From: Methanosphaera sp. WGK6
GTDB lineage: Archaea > Methanobacteriota > Methanobacteria > Methanobacteriales > Methanobacteriaceae
DNA: 64,000 nt
Assembly (NCBI RefSeq): GCF_001729965.1
Contig: NZ_JRWK01000009.1
Location: 1 to 64,000, forward strand
Direction of reading: 5' to 3'
The notes below the pieces were generated by a model. The model was not told where the DNA came from. It did no database searches and saw only the letters and a list, made by a program, of their open reading frames with translations. The position numbers and the translations under genes are program-made. This document shows positions 55,784 to 64,000 of the stretch, one piece after another (within the stretch, counting starts at the first letter, position 1; each line of letters begins with the position of its first letter).

Positions 55784-56422
55784 TTATGTGGGTTGTGTGT
55801 ATTCTGTTATTATGGTTGTTGTAGTATTATTATAGTTATATGTTGTTATATTTCGGTTATTTTCTATACTACTTGGATTTATATAAACATAGTGTATATA
55901 TCCTGAATTATTAGTATATCTATTGTATTCATAGTTATTTTGTGAAAGACTATTTCTGTTTGTATAATAGTTTTGTATTCCTGTATTTGTATTAACATCA
56001 TCTAGTATTTGTGTTCCATATAATGAGAGTATTATTGCTATTATTGATAGTACTAATAGAAATACTGTTGCAGATGTTTCCTCTTTTCCACCATGTTCTA
56101 GGTAATTTGATGGTCCTGTGAATGTTATTGTACTGTAGGGATATAATAATTTACAACCATTTTTACTTACAAGTGCTGTGATTATACTTGATATATAACC
56201 TATAATTACAGGTATTCCTATTATGGGATATATTATTGAAAATGCCATGATTGGTATTATAATTATTATTGATTGTTTATAGTTTCTTGGAAGTAGTAAT
56301 TCTAGTTGAGATCCTATTATTGTAAATAGTAGTCCTGTTAATAAGTATGGTAGTTCAAGTAGGTATGATATTAAACAATAAAGAATTATTGATGTTAGAA
56401 AGCTATTTATATTTTTTGACAT
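55784..56422 (-). CDS. YdjM/DUF457-like polytopic membrane protein with exposed Asn/Thr tail
   Basis: 212 aa from ATG 56422 (AGGTGG 4 nt upstream). Four to five membrane segments; KLLYPYSTITFTGPSN and the preceding helices match the end of the YdjM (DUF457) metal-dependent hydrolase family, but the family's His/Asp residues (lPDiD, HRG.tHS) are absent, so it is probably inactive. The last 75 aa (NNYEYNRYTNNSGY and a Thr-rich end) are extracytoplasmic-like. Starts 8 nt after the stop of the ATPase-like gene. Confidence 0.6.
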   Translation of the reverse strand: MSKNINSFLTSIILYCLISYLLELPYLLTGLLFTIIGSQLELLLPRNYKQSIIIIIPIMAFSIIYPIIGIPVIIGYISSIITALVSKNGCKLLYPYSTITFTGPSNYLEHGGKEETSATVFLLVLSIIAIILSLYGTQILDDVNTNTGIQNYYTNRNSLSQNNYEYNRYTNNSGYIHYVYINPSSIENNRNITTYNYNNTTTTIITEYTQPT

Positions 56423-56430
56423 GATTCCAC

Positions 56431-57015
56431 CTATCGTATCATATAATAAAATGACCGGTACATGAGTAATGTAAACCATAATGCTGATGCAAGGTAGCTT
56501 ATAATACTAAGTTGTACTTTGATAAATAATAGAAAAATAAGAAAAGATAATAGTAGAAGTAGTGTGTATTTTATGTTAATGCTGTGTGATCTGTTTTCAT
56601 TATACTCACCACCTAGGATTATGAAGTTTTTAAGGAATGTTTCATCTATAAATTCTTTATCTTCCATGATATTTACTACTAAACTAACATTCATTGTGTT
56701 TATTTCTTCATAGTATTCTAGTGTTCGTTTGTTTACTTGTTCAAAGTTATCTATGAATATTATTGTTTGAGTTTTTCTTGTTATTTCTGCTATATTGTCA
56801 AGAAGTTTTGCTGCAGACTTATTTTTTGTAATTGTACCTGGTTTTAATGTTTTTATTATTATTTCTAATGCATATTTTCCTTTTCGTGGATTGTTTATGT
56901 ATGCCCAGTGATCTTCTTGATTTTTTGTCTGGTATATTTCCATTAGATCTTCTTGGTAGAGTAGTATGTTTTGCTTGTTATTAGCGTGTTTTATTATTTC
57001 TTCTTTTATTGTCAT
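56431..57015 (-). CDS. Membrane-anchored ATPase-like protein with degenerate Walker A
   Basis: 194 aa. NNPRKGKYALEIIIKTLKPG resembles a P-loop region reduced to GKYA, and TQTIIFIDNFEQVNKRTLEY is a good Walker B-like strand with DNFE. The end has two TM segments (YTLLLLLSFLIFLLFI, YLASALWFTLLMY). It overlaps the preceding OB-fold-like gene by 4 nt (ATGA). If nucleotide binding is kept it must use a non-standard loop. Function is not recognised. Confidence 0.55.
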   Translation of the reverse strand: MTIKEEIIKHANNKQNILLYQEDLMEIYQTKNQEDHWAYINNPRKGKYALEIIIKTLKPGTITKNKSAAKLLDNIAEITRKTQTIIFIDNFEQVNKRTLEYYEEINTMNVSLVVNIMEDKEFIDETFLKNFIILGGEYNENRSHSINIKYTLLLLLSFLIFLLFIKVQLSIISYLASALWFTLLMYRSFYYMIR

Positions 57016-57302
57016 TCTTCATCATCATTTATTATTTTCACTGTGTATTTCTTCATTTTAAACTTTTTTGTCTTGATTAGTCCATTGTATGTTATTTGTA
57101 TTTTATCACCTATCATTACAGTTTCCATTAATCTATCTAGTTGTGTTTTTCCCCATATATTATAGATTATTGTTTTATCTTGTATTTTATAGAGTTTACT
57201 TTTGTATTTTCCAATGTTTTCTAGTTTATCAACCACTATTCCTTGTATTTCTGATTCTTCTTCAGGATTCCAGAATTCTTCCATGTTTTCTTGTTGTATC
57301 AT
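57012..57302 (-). CDS. OB-fold-like small protein, paralog 2
   Basis: 96 aa. Beta-rich: EEESEIQGIVVDKLENIGKY, KTIIYNIWGKTQLDRLMETV and GDKIQITYNGLIKTKKFKMK. It matches the upstream 110-aa protein along its full length, including 'iwG.TQLDRLM..V...D.I.ITY.G'. Resembles phage-type ssDNA-binding OB folds. Start codon directly follows the stop of its paralog (TAAATG). Confidence 0.65.
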   Translation of the reverse strand: MIQQENMEEFWNPEEESEIQGIVVDKLENIGKYKSKLYKIQDKTIIYNIWGKTQLDRLMETVMIGDKIQITYNGLIKTKKFKMKKYTVKIINDDEE

Positions 57303-57635
57303 TTAATTACTCCTTTTTTCTACTTTGTACTGGTTTATGTTGTTGTTATTTCTAGTTTTGAGTTTTCCTTGATATGTTATTCTTATATAGTCTTTAATAT
57401 CAACTTGTATCATTAATCTATCCAGTTGTGTTCTTCCCCATACTTCTATAATTTCATTTTCCTGTTTTATTAGGTATATGCTTTGTTTGTATTTGCCTAG
57501 TCCTAATGTTTTATCTATTAATATTCCTTCAATTGTATCACCTACTTTTGGATTCCATTGTTTATTTTTAATTGTTATCCATTTATCTATTTCATTATTT
57601 TGAGGTTTTTGTTTCTGATTTTCAAAAAAGGCCAT
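57303..57635 (-). CDS. OB-fold-like small protein, paralog 1
   Basis: 110 aa. WNPKVGDTIEGILIDKTLGL, EIIEVWGRTQLDRLMIQVDI and KDYIRITYQGKLKTRN. First gene of the four-gene leftward cluster; the shared upstream element copy C lies 116 nt before the ATG. The N-terminal 25 aa (MAFFENQKQKPQNNEIDK) are polar and absent in paralog 2. Nucleic-acid binding is an inference from the fold-like pattern. Confidence 0.65.
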   Translation of the reverse strand: MAFFENQKQKPQNNEIDKWITIKNKQWNPKVGDTIEGILIDKTLGLGKYKQSIYLIKQENEIIEVWGRTQLDRLMIQVDIKDYIRITYQGKLKTRNNNNINQYKVEKRSN

Positions 57636-57750
57636 ATTTTAACCATCCACCCTTTTATTTTATTTATATTATCTATTTTCATGTTATGAATTCTTTTAAA
57701 ATTCGATTTTTATATGATCATGGAAATCAGTTAATAAATATGTATGTTTA

Positions 57751-57772
57751 ATAGGTGGCATACTACTAGAAA
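57751..57772 (-). promoter_or_regulatory. Shared upstream element, copy C
   Basis: Plus strand ATAGGTGGCATACTACTAG plus AAA, upstream of the OB-fold cluster. Followed on the coding strand by AAACATACATATTTATTAAC (possible TATA). Differs from copy B mainly at the first three bases and one core base. Confidence 0.55.
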
Positions 57773-57903
57773 TATATTTGTATATATTATTAATGATTTT
57801 TTATAAAATTTAAATACTATTTATCATAAATTATTGTTTAACATGATGAATATATTAAAAAAAAATAATAGAAATTTCTAATTAGTTAAGGAGGTTTAAA
57901 AAT

Positions 57904-58875
57904 ATGAAGAACATTAAACCGACAAGAAATGGTAAATATTACATAATTCGAATGATTTATCAAAACATAATATATTATGGCATATTTAATACATTTGAAG
58001 AAGCTGTTACAAAATCAATGTTATTATCTGAAAATAATTGGATTAAAAGTCCTAAAACAGGATATTCTCCAAAAGATTCATTTCCAGAATATATTATAGA
58101 ACATGTATCTTCAAAAAAATTAAATAAATATTATATTAGAAATAAAAACCAGCCTAATTTATGTTATGGACCATATTATAATAAGAAATATACAAAAATA
58201 TTAGCAAATATTCTACCATATTATAGAAACAAGATAGATATAAATCGAGCTGAACAACAAGCAAGCAAAGAGTTTTACAAGTATATTGTCTATGAAAAAA
58301 ATCATAAACGATACAAAGTAGTTATTAACAAGAAATCCATAATACATGGAACAAATCTTGAAAACATACTCATAGAAAGAGATCTTCACATTACAAGTCA
58401 TGAAAATGAAGAAGATTTATGTAATATAATACAACCAGAATATGATGAAATATTACCACCCACCCCTTGGAATAAGAAAAAAGAGGAAAGAACAATAACA
58501 AACATAGGAACTAACTATATTATTCAAAAAAATACACGAAATCTAAAAGTAAAAATAGGACCATTCACTAACAAAACAATAGCAATATCAGTACGAAATA
58601 TTCTCGAGGAAAGTAACTGGAATCCAGAATTAATACAACACATTAAAAACATAATCCTTGAAATAAAACATCCAAATAGAAATATAAGAAAAAAAGACGA
58701 TACATATATCTTATTTTACAAAAATAAAACATTATTTGAAAGTAATGACAAAGAAGAAATACATCTTCTAAGAAAATTACTTGAAGAAAACAATTGGAAT
58801 GAAAAAATAATAGACATCTACAAAAAAATAAACACAGAAACTAAACTAAAAAACCATGTAAGCCAAAAAGTATAA
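57904..58875 (+). CDS. Protein with about five AP2-like repeats
   Basis: 323 aa. Repeats of about 40-50 aa of the type 'YYI......YG.F.t.eeA......L..nnW': NGKYYIIRMIYQNIIYYGIF at residues about 9-50, KYYIRNKNQPNLCYGPYYN near 80, KYIVYEKNHKRYKVV near 125, NYIIQKNTRNLKVKIGPF near 205 and DTYILFYKNKTLFES near 265. This is the three-strand plus helix pattern of AP2-like DNA-binding modules in integrase N-termini, but no catalytic domain follows. SD AAGGAGGT fits the ATG. May be a DNA-binding regulator of the island. Confidence 0.6.
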   Translation: MKNIKPTRNGKYYIIRMIYQNIIYYGIFNTFEEAVTKSMLLSENNWIKSPKTGYSPKDSFPEYIIEHVSSKKLNKYYIRNKNQPNLCYGPYYNKKYTKILANILPYYRNKIDINRAEQQASKEFYKYIVYEKNHKRYKVVINKKSIIHGTNLENILIERDLHITSHENEEDLCNIIQPEYDEILPPTPWNKKKEERTITNIGTNYIIQKNTRNLKVKIGPFTNKTIAISVRNILEESNWNPELIQHIKNIILEIKHPNRNIRKKDDTYILFYKNKTLFESNDKEEIHLLRKLLEENNWNEKIIDIYKKINTETKLKNHVSQKV

Positions 58876-58986
58876 AATAATACCCTGAATTTTTAATTAA
58901 ACCAGGAATATACAAATATTCATTGTAAACTAATTAAAACAAGAAATATATAATTGAAATTATTTTTGAAAATGTATTACATCTAT

Positions 58987-58996
58987 CCCCCCCCCC
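58987..58996. repeat. Homopolymeric C10 tract upstream of a beta-helix adhesin
   Basis: Ten consecutive C in a region otherwise nearly free of G and C, 131 nt before the ATG at 59128 and upstream of the likely TATA (ATTTAAATATAAAAATA, about 59071-59087). Such tracts slip during replication and are a known means of phase variation in bacteria. Confidence 0.8.
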
Positions 58997-59127
58997 ATTT
59001 TATTAATTTAACTAATTTTGAAAAAAATAATGATAAAATTTATTACTTAATAGAAATATAGAAGTAATCATTTAAATATAAAAATATTTAAATTTTTTAA
59101 CAAAAAACTTGAAAAAGGAGTTAATAT

Positions 59128-61779
59128 ATGATAAATAAAAAAGCATTAGTATTTATCATGACTCTCATGGTTTTAATATTAGGAGTAAGTGCTTTATCAG
59201 CAACAAATACAAACAATGATACAAGTACAAACACACTCACTGATAACATGGAAAGTACAAGTACTATAAATGAAATAGACACAAGTACCTCCATAACAAA
59301 AACTATGGCTGAAAATACTAAAAATAATAATAACCTATCAAATACAGAAAAAACTGAAAACGATAATTCTAATTACAAATCACTAAAAACAGATGATGAA
59401 GATACAGAAAAATTAGAATCCACACTTACACTTACAATTAACAATGAAGAATACATTGCTATTGTAGATGCTGGTACAAACTACACAGTAGCAGGTACAT
59501 TACTTGATGAAAAAAATAAGCCAATTAGTGATGCTACAATCAACATAAAAATTGATGAAACAAGCTACACAAAGAAAACAGATACTAATGGTAACTATCA
59601 ACTACAAGTATATGCTGGTGAAGCTAAAGAAGATATATCTGCAATTGCATACTATGCTGGAAATGACATATACTTCCCAACCAGTACTGATATAACATTT
59701 GATATTGAGAAATTAGATGCAGTTTTAACTCTTAATGAAATTACAAGTATTGGCCAAAACATTACAATAAGTGGTACATTAAAAGGAAAATACACTGGTG
59801 TAATAAAAAATGCAACTATAACTATTAACCTTGATGATGTTGAATACACAACTACAACAAATGCAAATGGAATATTCACTAGAACATTAACTGCACCAAA
59901 AACTATAGGTACATACATTGTAACAGCAAAATATAATGGAAATAACATATATGATGCAACTGAGGAAGAAACAGAATTTGATGTTATAAAAGTAGGTACA
60001 ACAATAAACTTAACTAACACCACAAAACATGCTGGTGAAAATGTTACTATTATTGCATCAGTTCTTGATACAAATAAAAAAGCAGTAAATGGAACAGTAA
60101 CCCTAGCACTTGATGGTAAAACACTAAGTACAGCTAACACATTTGACAGTAAATTAACTCCTAGAACATTTACCGTGAGAAATGGTGTAGTAAATATATC
60201 AGTAAATGCTCTAAAATTCAATAAAACAGGAAATAAAATCACAATCACATACACACCACTAAGTAATGATAATATTCATGCATCATCACAACTAAGCACA
60301 ACATATAATAGAACACTATACAAAACAATATATGCAAACAGTAAAGGAACCGGCGATGGTTTAACAACTAAAACACCAACAAACCTTACAAATGCACTAA
60401 TATACATAGATAATGGTGGAACAATAAATCTTATAGGTACAACTAATAACAAAGACACATACAACTTAAATAATCAAGTAGTGATAAGTAAAAACACTCT
60501 AACAAACACTGTAACTAAATTCACAATAAAAGGATACCAAAACCACATAATAACCATAAGTGGACAAAATAAGACAGGAATACTAGCAATAGCAAAAGAA
60601 TACACAGTATCAATAATTAACACAACATTTACCAGAGCAAACACAAGAAATGGTGGAGCAATATTCAACAATGGAACATTAACACTAAATAATGATACAT
60701 TTACAAACAACAATGCATACCAAGGATCATGTATATACAACAAAGGAACAGTAACCATCACCAAGACAACCATTAAAAACAATAATGCAAGTTATGGTGG
60801 AGCAATCCTTAATGAAGGAAACATCACAATGACAAGTAACACAATTGTAAACAACAGTGCAGTAAACTCTGGTGGAGTAATAAACAGTAAAGGAACAGTA
60901 ATCCTTAAATCAAACAACTTCACAAACAACACCGCAGCATTTGGTGGTGTACTATACGCAAGTGGAAAAGTAAATACAATTACTAATAATTACTTCATAG
61001 CAAACCATGTAACCAAAAATGGTGGAGCAATCTACAACTTCGGAGTAATGAACCTACAAAACAACAACTTCACAGCAAATACTGCAACACAGTGGAGTGG
61101 AGCAGTACATAATGCAAGAAACATTACTGTGACATCCAATAAATTTGCACTAAACACTGCTGGCCAACTAGGAGGAGCAATGTTTAACAATGCAAATGGA
61201 ACAATTACAAGTAACACATTTGAAAATAATCGTGGAAAATATGGAGGAGCCATATATAATGGTGGGGTAGTACTTATCCAGAAAAACACTATTCGATATA
61301 ACAATGCTTCACAAACAGGAGGAGCAGTAGCAAACAAAGGACTAGTAACACTTAAATCCAATAAAATGACTGGAAACAAAGCAGTGTATGGAGGAGCAAT
61401 ATTCTCTAACAACACCGTAGCAGTAGACAGTGATATTATAACTTATTGTGTTGCAAGTAAGAGTGGAGGAGCAATATATAATATTGGAAACTTCACAGTG
61501 AAAAATAGTAACTTCACAGGAAATAAAGCAAATATGGGTGGAACAATATTCAATGCAATGAATATGAACATCACCAGTAATAATATTGTAAGTGGTAATG
61601 CATCCCTTGGTGGAGGACTCTACAATGATGGAACAACATGTAATGTAGTTGGAAACACGTTCACTAAAAACCATGCAAACTATGGAGGAGCAGCATTTAC
61701 CAAAAAAGCAATAACACAATCCAAAAACACATATACAAACAATACTGCAATAAAAGGACCAAATGTATATCCAAACTAA
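59128..61779 (+). CDS. Beta-helix adhesin-like protein 1
   Basis: 883 aa. Signal peptide KKALVFIMTLMVLILGVSAL; a Thr/Asn/Ser linker; three Ig/CNA-B-like domains (LTLTINNEEYIAIVDAGTNY, INLDDVEYTTTTNANG and similar); from about residue 395 a parallel beta-helix with some 20 'GGAIYN.G...i..n.f..N.a' turns, as in Pmp/adhesin-like proteins of methanogens. The cap YANSKGTGDGLTTKTPTNL begins the helix. No C-terminal anchor. AAAAGGAG is the SD. Its last 400 bp are about 93% identical (by eye) to the next gene. Confidence 0.82.
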   Translation: MINKKALVFIMTLMVLILGVSALSATNTNNDTSTNTLTDNMESTSTINEIDTSTSITKTMAENTKNNNNLSNTEKTENDNSNYKSLKTDDEDTEKLESTLTLTINNEEYIAIVDAGTNYTVAGTLLDEKNKPISDATINIKIDETSYTKKTDTNGNYQLQVYAGEAKEDISAIAYYAGNDIYFPTSTDITFDIEKLDAVLTLNEITSIGQNITISGTLKGKYTGVIKNATITINLDDVEYTTTTNANGIFTRTLTAPKTIGTYIVTAKYNGNNIYDATEEETEFDVIKVGTTINLTNTTKHAGENVTIIASVLDTNKKAVNGTVTLALDGKTLSTANTFDSKLTPRTFTVRNGVVNISVNALKFNKTGNKITITYTPLSNDNIHASSQLSTTYNRTLYKTIYANSKGTGDGLTTKTPTNLTNALIYIDNGGTINLIGTTNNKDTYNLNNQVVISKNTLTNTVTKFTIKGYQNHIITISGQNKTGILAIAKEYTVSIINTTFTRANTRNGGAIFNNGTLTLNNDTFTNNNAYQGSCIYNKGTVTITKTTIKNNNASYGGAILNEGNITMTSNTIVNNSAVNSGGVINSKGTVILKSNNFTNNTAAFGGVLYASGKVNTITNNYFIANHVTKNGGAIYNFGVMNLQNNNFTANTATQWSGAVHNARNITVTSNKFALNTAGQLGGAMFNNANGTITSNTFENNRGKYGGAIYNGGVVLIQKNTIRYNNASQTGGAVANKGLVTLKSNKMTGNKAVYGGAIFSNNTVAVDSDIITYCVASKSGGAIYNIGNFTVKNSNFTGNKANMGGTIFNAMNMNITSNNIVSGNASLGGGLYNDGTTCNVVGNTFTKNHANYGGAAFTKKAITQSKNTYTNNTAIKGPNVYPN
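61141..61540 (+). repeat. Near-identical direct repeat, copy 1 (copy 2 at 63601-64000)
   Basis: With an offset of 2460 bp, 61141-61540 and 63601-64000 match with about 26 differences in 400 by eye (about 93%). Weaker similarity extends left to about 60781/63241. Copy 2 continues past the window end. Differences cluster in short blocks, as expected after gene conversion. Confidence 0.85.
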
Positions 61780-61797
61780 GTATTATTACTAAAAAAA

Positions 61798-61838
61798 GGA
61801 AGATTTGAATTAATAGATCTTCCAATTAAACATTTTTT
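61798..61838 (+). terminator. Terminator after beta-helix adhesin 1
   Basis: GGAAGAT (61798-61804) and ATCTTCC (61817-61823) form a 7-bp stem, followed after 8 nt by a run of T at 61832-61838, 20 nt past the stop. Confidence 0.55.
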
Positions 61839-62016
61839 TAAAACTTTTTCTAGAATGTTTTTAAATACTATTTTTTTTAAATTAGATTATAATAAACTAA
61901 GACTAAACTAACTCTTTTTAGAATAATATATAATGTAATTCATATAAACTATTAAATAACAATTGAAATAAATTTAATTATTCTAATGTTTTAAAACAAG
62001 AGGAGGTTTAACTAGT

Positions 62017-64000
62017 ATGAATACACATGTAAAGAAAGTATTCATAATAACTACATTTATTTTTCTACTAGTATGTCTTACATCGATAAGTGCTGTTGAA
62101 GTAAATGATACCCCAACTGAAACACATATAATAGAAGAGGCTAGTATAGATGATGATATATCTAAAATAAATGATAATCAAATAATTACTAATCAGATAG
62201 AAAATAAAACAAAAAATAATCTAAAACAAGACAGTACCACTAATACAACTACAACACCTATTGACACAGTATTACTTATAGATATCCCAGAATTTGTAGT
62301 AACCATAGGTGATAATGCAATAATTAATGTTAATCTAACAGATATTGATGAAAATCCAATAAGTAATGCAAATATTACCTTGAAAATTGAAAATACTACA
62401 ACAACCATGAAAACAAACAATAAAGGAATAGCAACATACACATACAAGACAACACAAGCAAAAGAAAATATAATAATAACCGCAACATATAATGGAAATA
62501 CAAAATACCAGAAAAGCAGTGATACAAGTTTCATAGATGTTGAAAAACTATCCACAACAATCACACTAACTAATACAACAACAAGGAATGCAGCAAATAT
62601 TACATTAACAGTTAATATAACAGATGAAAAAAATAGTAAACTAAATAATGGATACATAACAGTAAAAATAAATAATAAACAATTAACAGCCAACAATAAA
62701 GCAATACAATATACTGTTCGAAATGGACAAGCAAAAGCATCCATTGAGATAAAAAAATTCACTTCAACATTAAATGATTTACTAATAGAATACATAACAA
62801 CAGATAACACTCACCTAAACAGTAGCCTAGAAACAGATTATCAAAGATTATCCTACACTAACTTATATGTAAATAGTAAAGGAGTGGGAAATGGATTAAC
62901 AAAAAATAATCCAACTAATATGACAAACGCATTACTATACATAGCAAATGGTGGAACAATATACCTTGTTGGACAAAACACTACAACAGACACATACAAA
63001 CTAAACACTCCAATAAACATTGATACAAACAATGTAATAGGAGAAGTAACTACATTTAACATAACAGGATATACTGGACATAAAATAACATTCAATGGTC
63101 AATACAAGACACGCATATTTACAATAAATACTGGCTACACTATAAGTCTAAACAAAATACAATTAACCAATGCAAATACTACAAGTGGTGGAGCAATCTA
63201 CAATAAAGGAACACTACTAATAAATCAAAACAACATAACAAACAATCATGCAAGTTATGGTGGAGTAATACTTAATGAAGGAAATCTCACCATAAAAAAT
63301 AGTAATATAACTAAAAACACTGCAGTAAACTCTGGTGGAGTAATAAACAGTAAAGGAACTGTTAACTTACAATACAATAATTTTATAAATAATTCTGCTG
63401 CATTTGGAGGAGTAATATACTCTAGTGGAAATGCAACAATAACAAGTAATAACTTCACAACAAACCATGTAACAAAGAATGGTGGAGCAATATATAACTT
63501 CGGTGTAATGAATTTAAGAAGTAATAACTTCACACGAAACACTGCCAACCAATGGAGTGGAGCAGTGCATAATGCAAGAAACATCACAGTAACATCCAAT
63601 AAATTTGCACTAAACACTGCTGGTCAACTAGGAGGAGCAATGTTTAACAATGCAAATGGAACCATTACAAGTAACACATTTGAGTCTAATCGTGGAAAAT
63701 ATGGAGGAGCAATATATAATGGAGGAGTAGTACTTATCCAGAAAAACACGATAAGATACAATAATGCTTCACAAACTGGAGGAGCAGTAGCAAACAAAGG
63801 AATATTAACACTTAAATCCAACAAAATGACTGGAAACAAGGCAGTGTATGGAGGAGCAATATTCTCTAATAATACAGTAGCAGTAGACAGTGATATTATA
63901 ACTTATTGTGTTGCAAGTAAGAGTGGAGGAGCAATCTATAATATAGGAAACTTCACAGTAAAAAACACTAACTTCACAGGAAATAAAGCAAATATGGGTG
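62017..64000 (+). CDS. Beta-helix adhesin-like protein 2 (partial, runs off the window)
   Basis: At least 661 aa, open to the window end. ATG 62017 follows AGGAGGTTTAACTAGT. Signal peptide KKVFIITTFIFLLVCLTSIS; two Ig-like domains (VTIGDNAIINVNLTDIDENP, NNGYITVKINNKQL); then the same beta-helix cap LYVNSKGVGNGLTKNNPTN and GGAIYN turns as adhesin 1. Its N-terminal half differs from adhesin 1 while the helix is nearly the same, so the pair arose by duplication with later exchange. Not shown by a simple ORF scan limited to closed frames. Confidence 0.82.
   Translation, partial: MNTHVKKVFIITTFIFLLVCLTSISAVEVNDTPTETHIIEEASIDDDISKINDNQIITNQIENKTKNNLKQDSTTNTTTTPIDTVLLIDIPEFVVTIGDNAIINVNLTDIDENPISNANITLKIENTTTTMKTNNKGIATYTYKTTQAKENIIITATYNGNTKYQKSSDTSFIDVEKLSTTITLTNTTTRNAANITLTVNITDEKNSKLNNGYITVKINNKQLTANNKAIQYTVRNGQAKASIEIKKFTSTLNDLLIEYITTDNTHLNSSLETDYQRLSYTNLYVNSKGVGNGLTKNNPTNMTNALLYIANGGTIYLVGQNTTTDTYKLNTPINIDTNNVIGEVTTFNITGYTGHKITFNGQYKTRIFTINTGYTISLNKIQLTNANTTSGGAIYNKGTLLINQNNITNNHASYGGVILNEGNLTIKNSNITKNTAVNSGGVINSKGTVNLQYNNFINNSAAFGGVIYSSGNATITSNNFTTNHVTKNGGAIYNFGVMNLRSNNFTRNTANQWSGAVHNARNITVTSNKFALNTAGQLGGAMFNNANGTITSNTFESNRGKYGGAIYNGGVVLIQKNTIRYNNASQTGGAVANKGILTLKSNKMTGNKAVYGGAIFSNNTVAVDSDIITYCVASKSGGAIYNIGNFTVKNTNFTGNKANMG

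Noticed and set aside
59652-61719. Minus-strand frames opposite adhesin 1, repeated opposite adhesin 2
   Set aside because: They mirror the repeat structure of the real genes and have no initiation signals.
1-64000. tRNA or rRNA genes
   Set aside because: RNA genes should stand out as GC-rich blocks in this AT-rich DNA; none was seen by eye. A covariance-model scan would settle this.

Overview
The window reads as chromosome of a gut-type methanogenic archaeon of the order Methanobacteriales, most likely Methanosphaera. The pointers are: very low GC with AT-rich spacers; archaeal Shine-Dalgarno sites (GGTGAT, GGAGGT); a methanol-type methylcobamide:coenzyme M methyltransferase (MtaA, 47691-48728); a likely methanogen-specific marker protein (25425-26036); a membrane protein with a likely pseudomurein-binding repeat (38341-39486); and many large Ig-like or beta-helix adhesin-like proteins. 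No tRNA or rRNA gene was recognised. The genus assignment is an inference from gene content.

Layout. 1-5160: leftward type I-B CRISPR-Cas interference operon (cas6-cas8b-cas7-cas5-cas3, cas3 cut by the window edge) beside a short array of five repeats that all differ. 5267-8441: DUF4143-type ATPase preceded by paired 18-bp dyads, and a coiled-coil protein with a hydrolase-like head. 8699-19900: surface protein with a glycosidase-like C-terminus, Fe-S aldo/keto reductase, sodium symporter, TrmO, ferredoxin, Fe-S flavoproteins and a transglutaminase-type surface protein. 20023-22600: HTH/ImmA/PIN toxin-antitoxin-like locus whose PIN gene is broken, a transposase remnant and a DUF3467 protein. 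22694-26036: regulator, old-yellow-enzyme-like oxidoreductase and small proteins. 26285-29348: an unusual module of an acidic helical protein, a half-size HsdS and an HsdM-like protein that has lost its methyltransferase motifs. 29521-44904: MATE/MarR pair, minigluzincin-like protein, ferredoxin, SWIM protein, nitrilase/Zn-ribbon/ketopantoate-reductase operon, PadR regulator, pseudomurein-repeat membrane protein, a second Fe-S aldo/keto reductase, AlgX/AlgJ-like SGNH protein and PAP2-like membrane protein. 44984-45653: two small unlisted ORFs and an iteron-like cluster of eight TGATAAGTA repeats. 45814-49691: MFS transporter, a MITE-like element, mtaA and an M14-like protein. 49964-64000: adhesin island.

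How it works together. The island holds two Ig-repeat adhesins and a four-gene cluster (tandem OB-fold-like paralogs, a membrane-anchored ATPase-like protein, a YdjM-like membrane protein). The three leftward transcription units there share a 22-bp upstream element, which suggests co-regulation. To the right lie a repeat protein and two beta-helix adhesins with nearly identical C-terminal DNA; the first has a 10-C tract upstream. Surface variation and cell-wall contact dominate the accessory content. The defence genes (CRISPR array, PIN toxin, HsdM-like protein) show signs of decay or repurposing.
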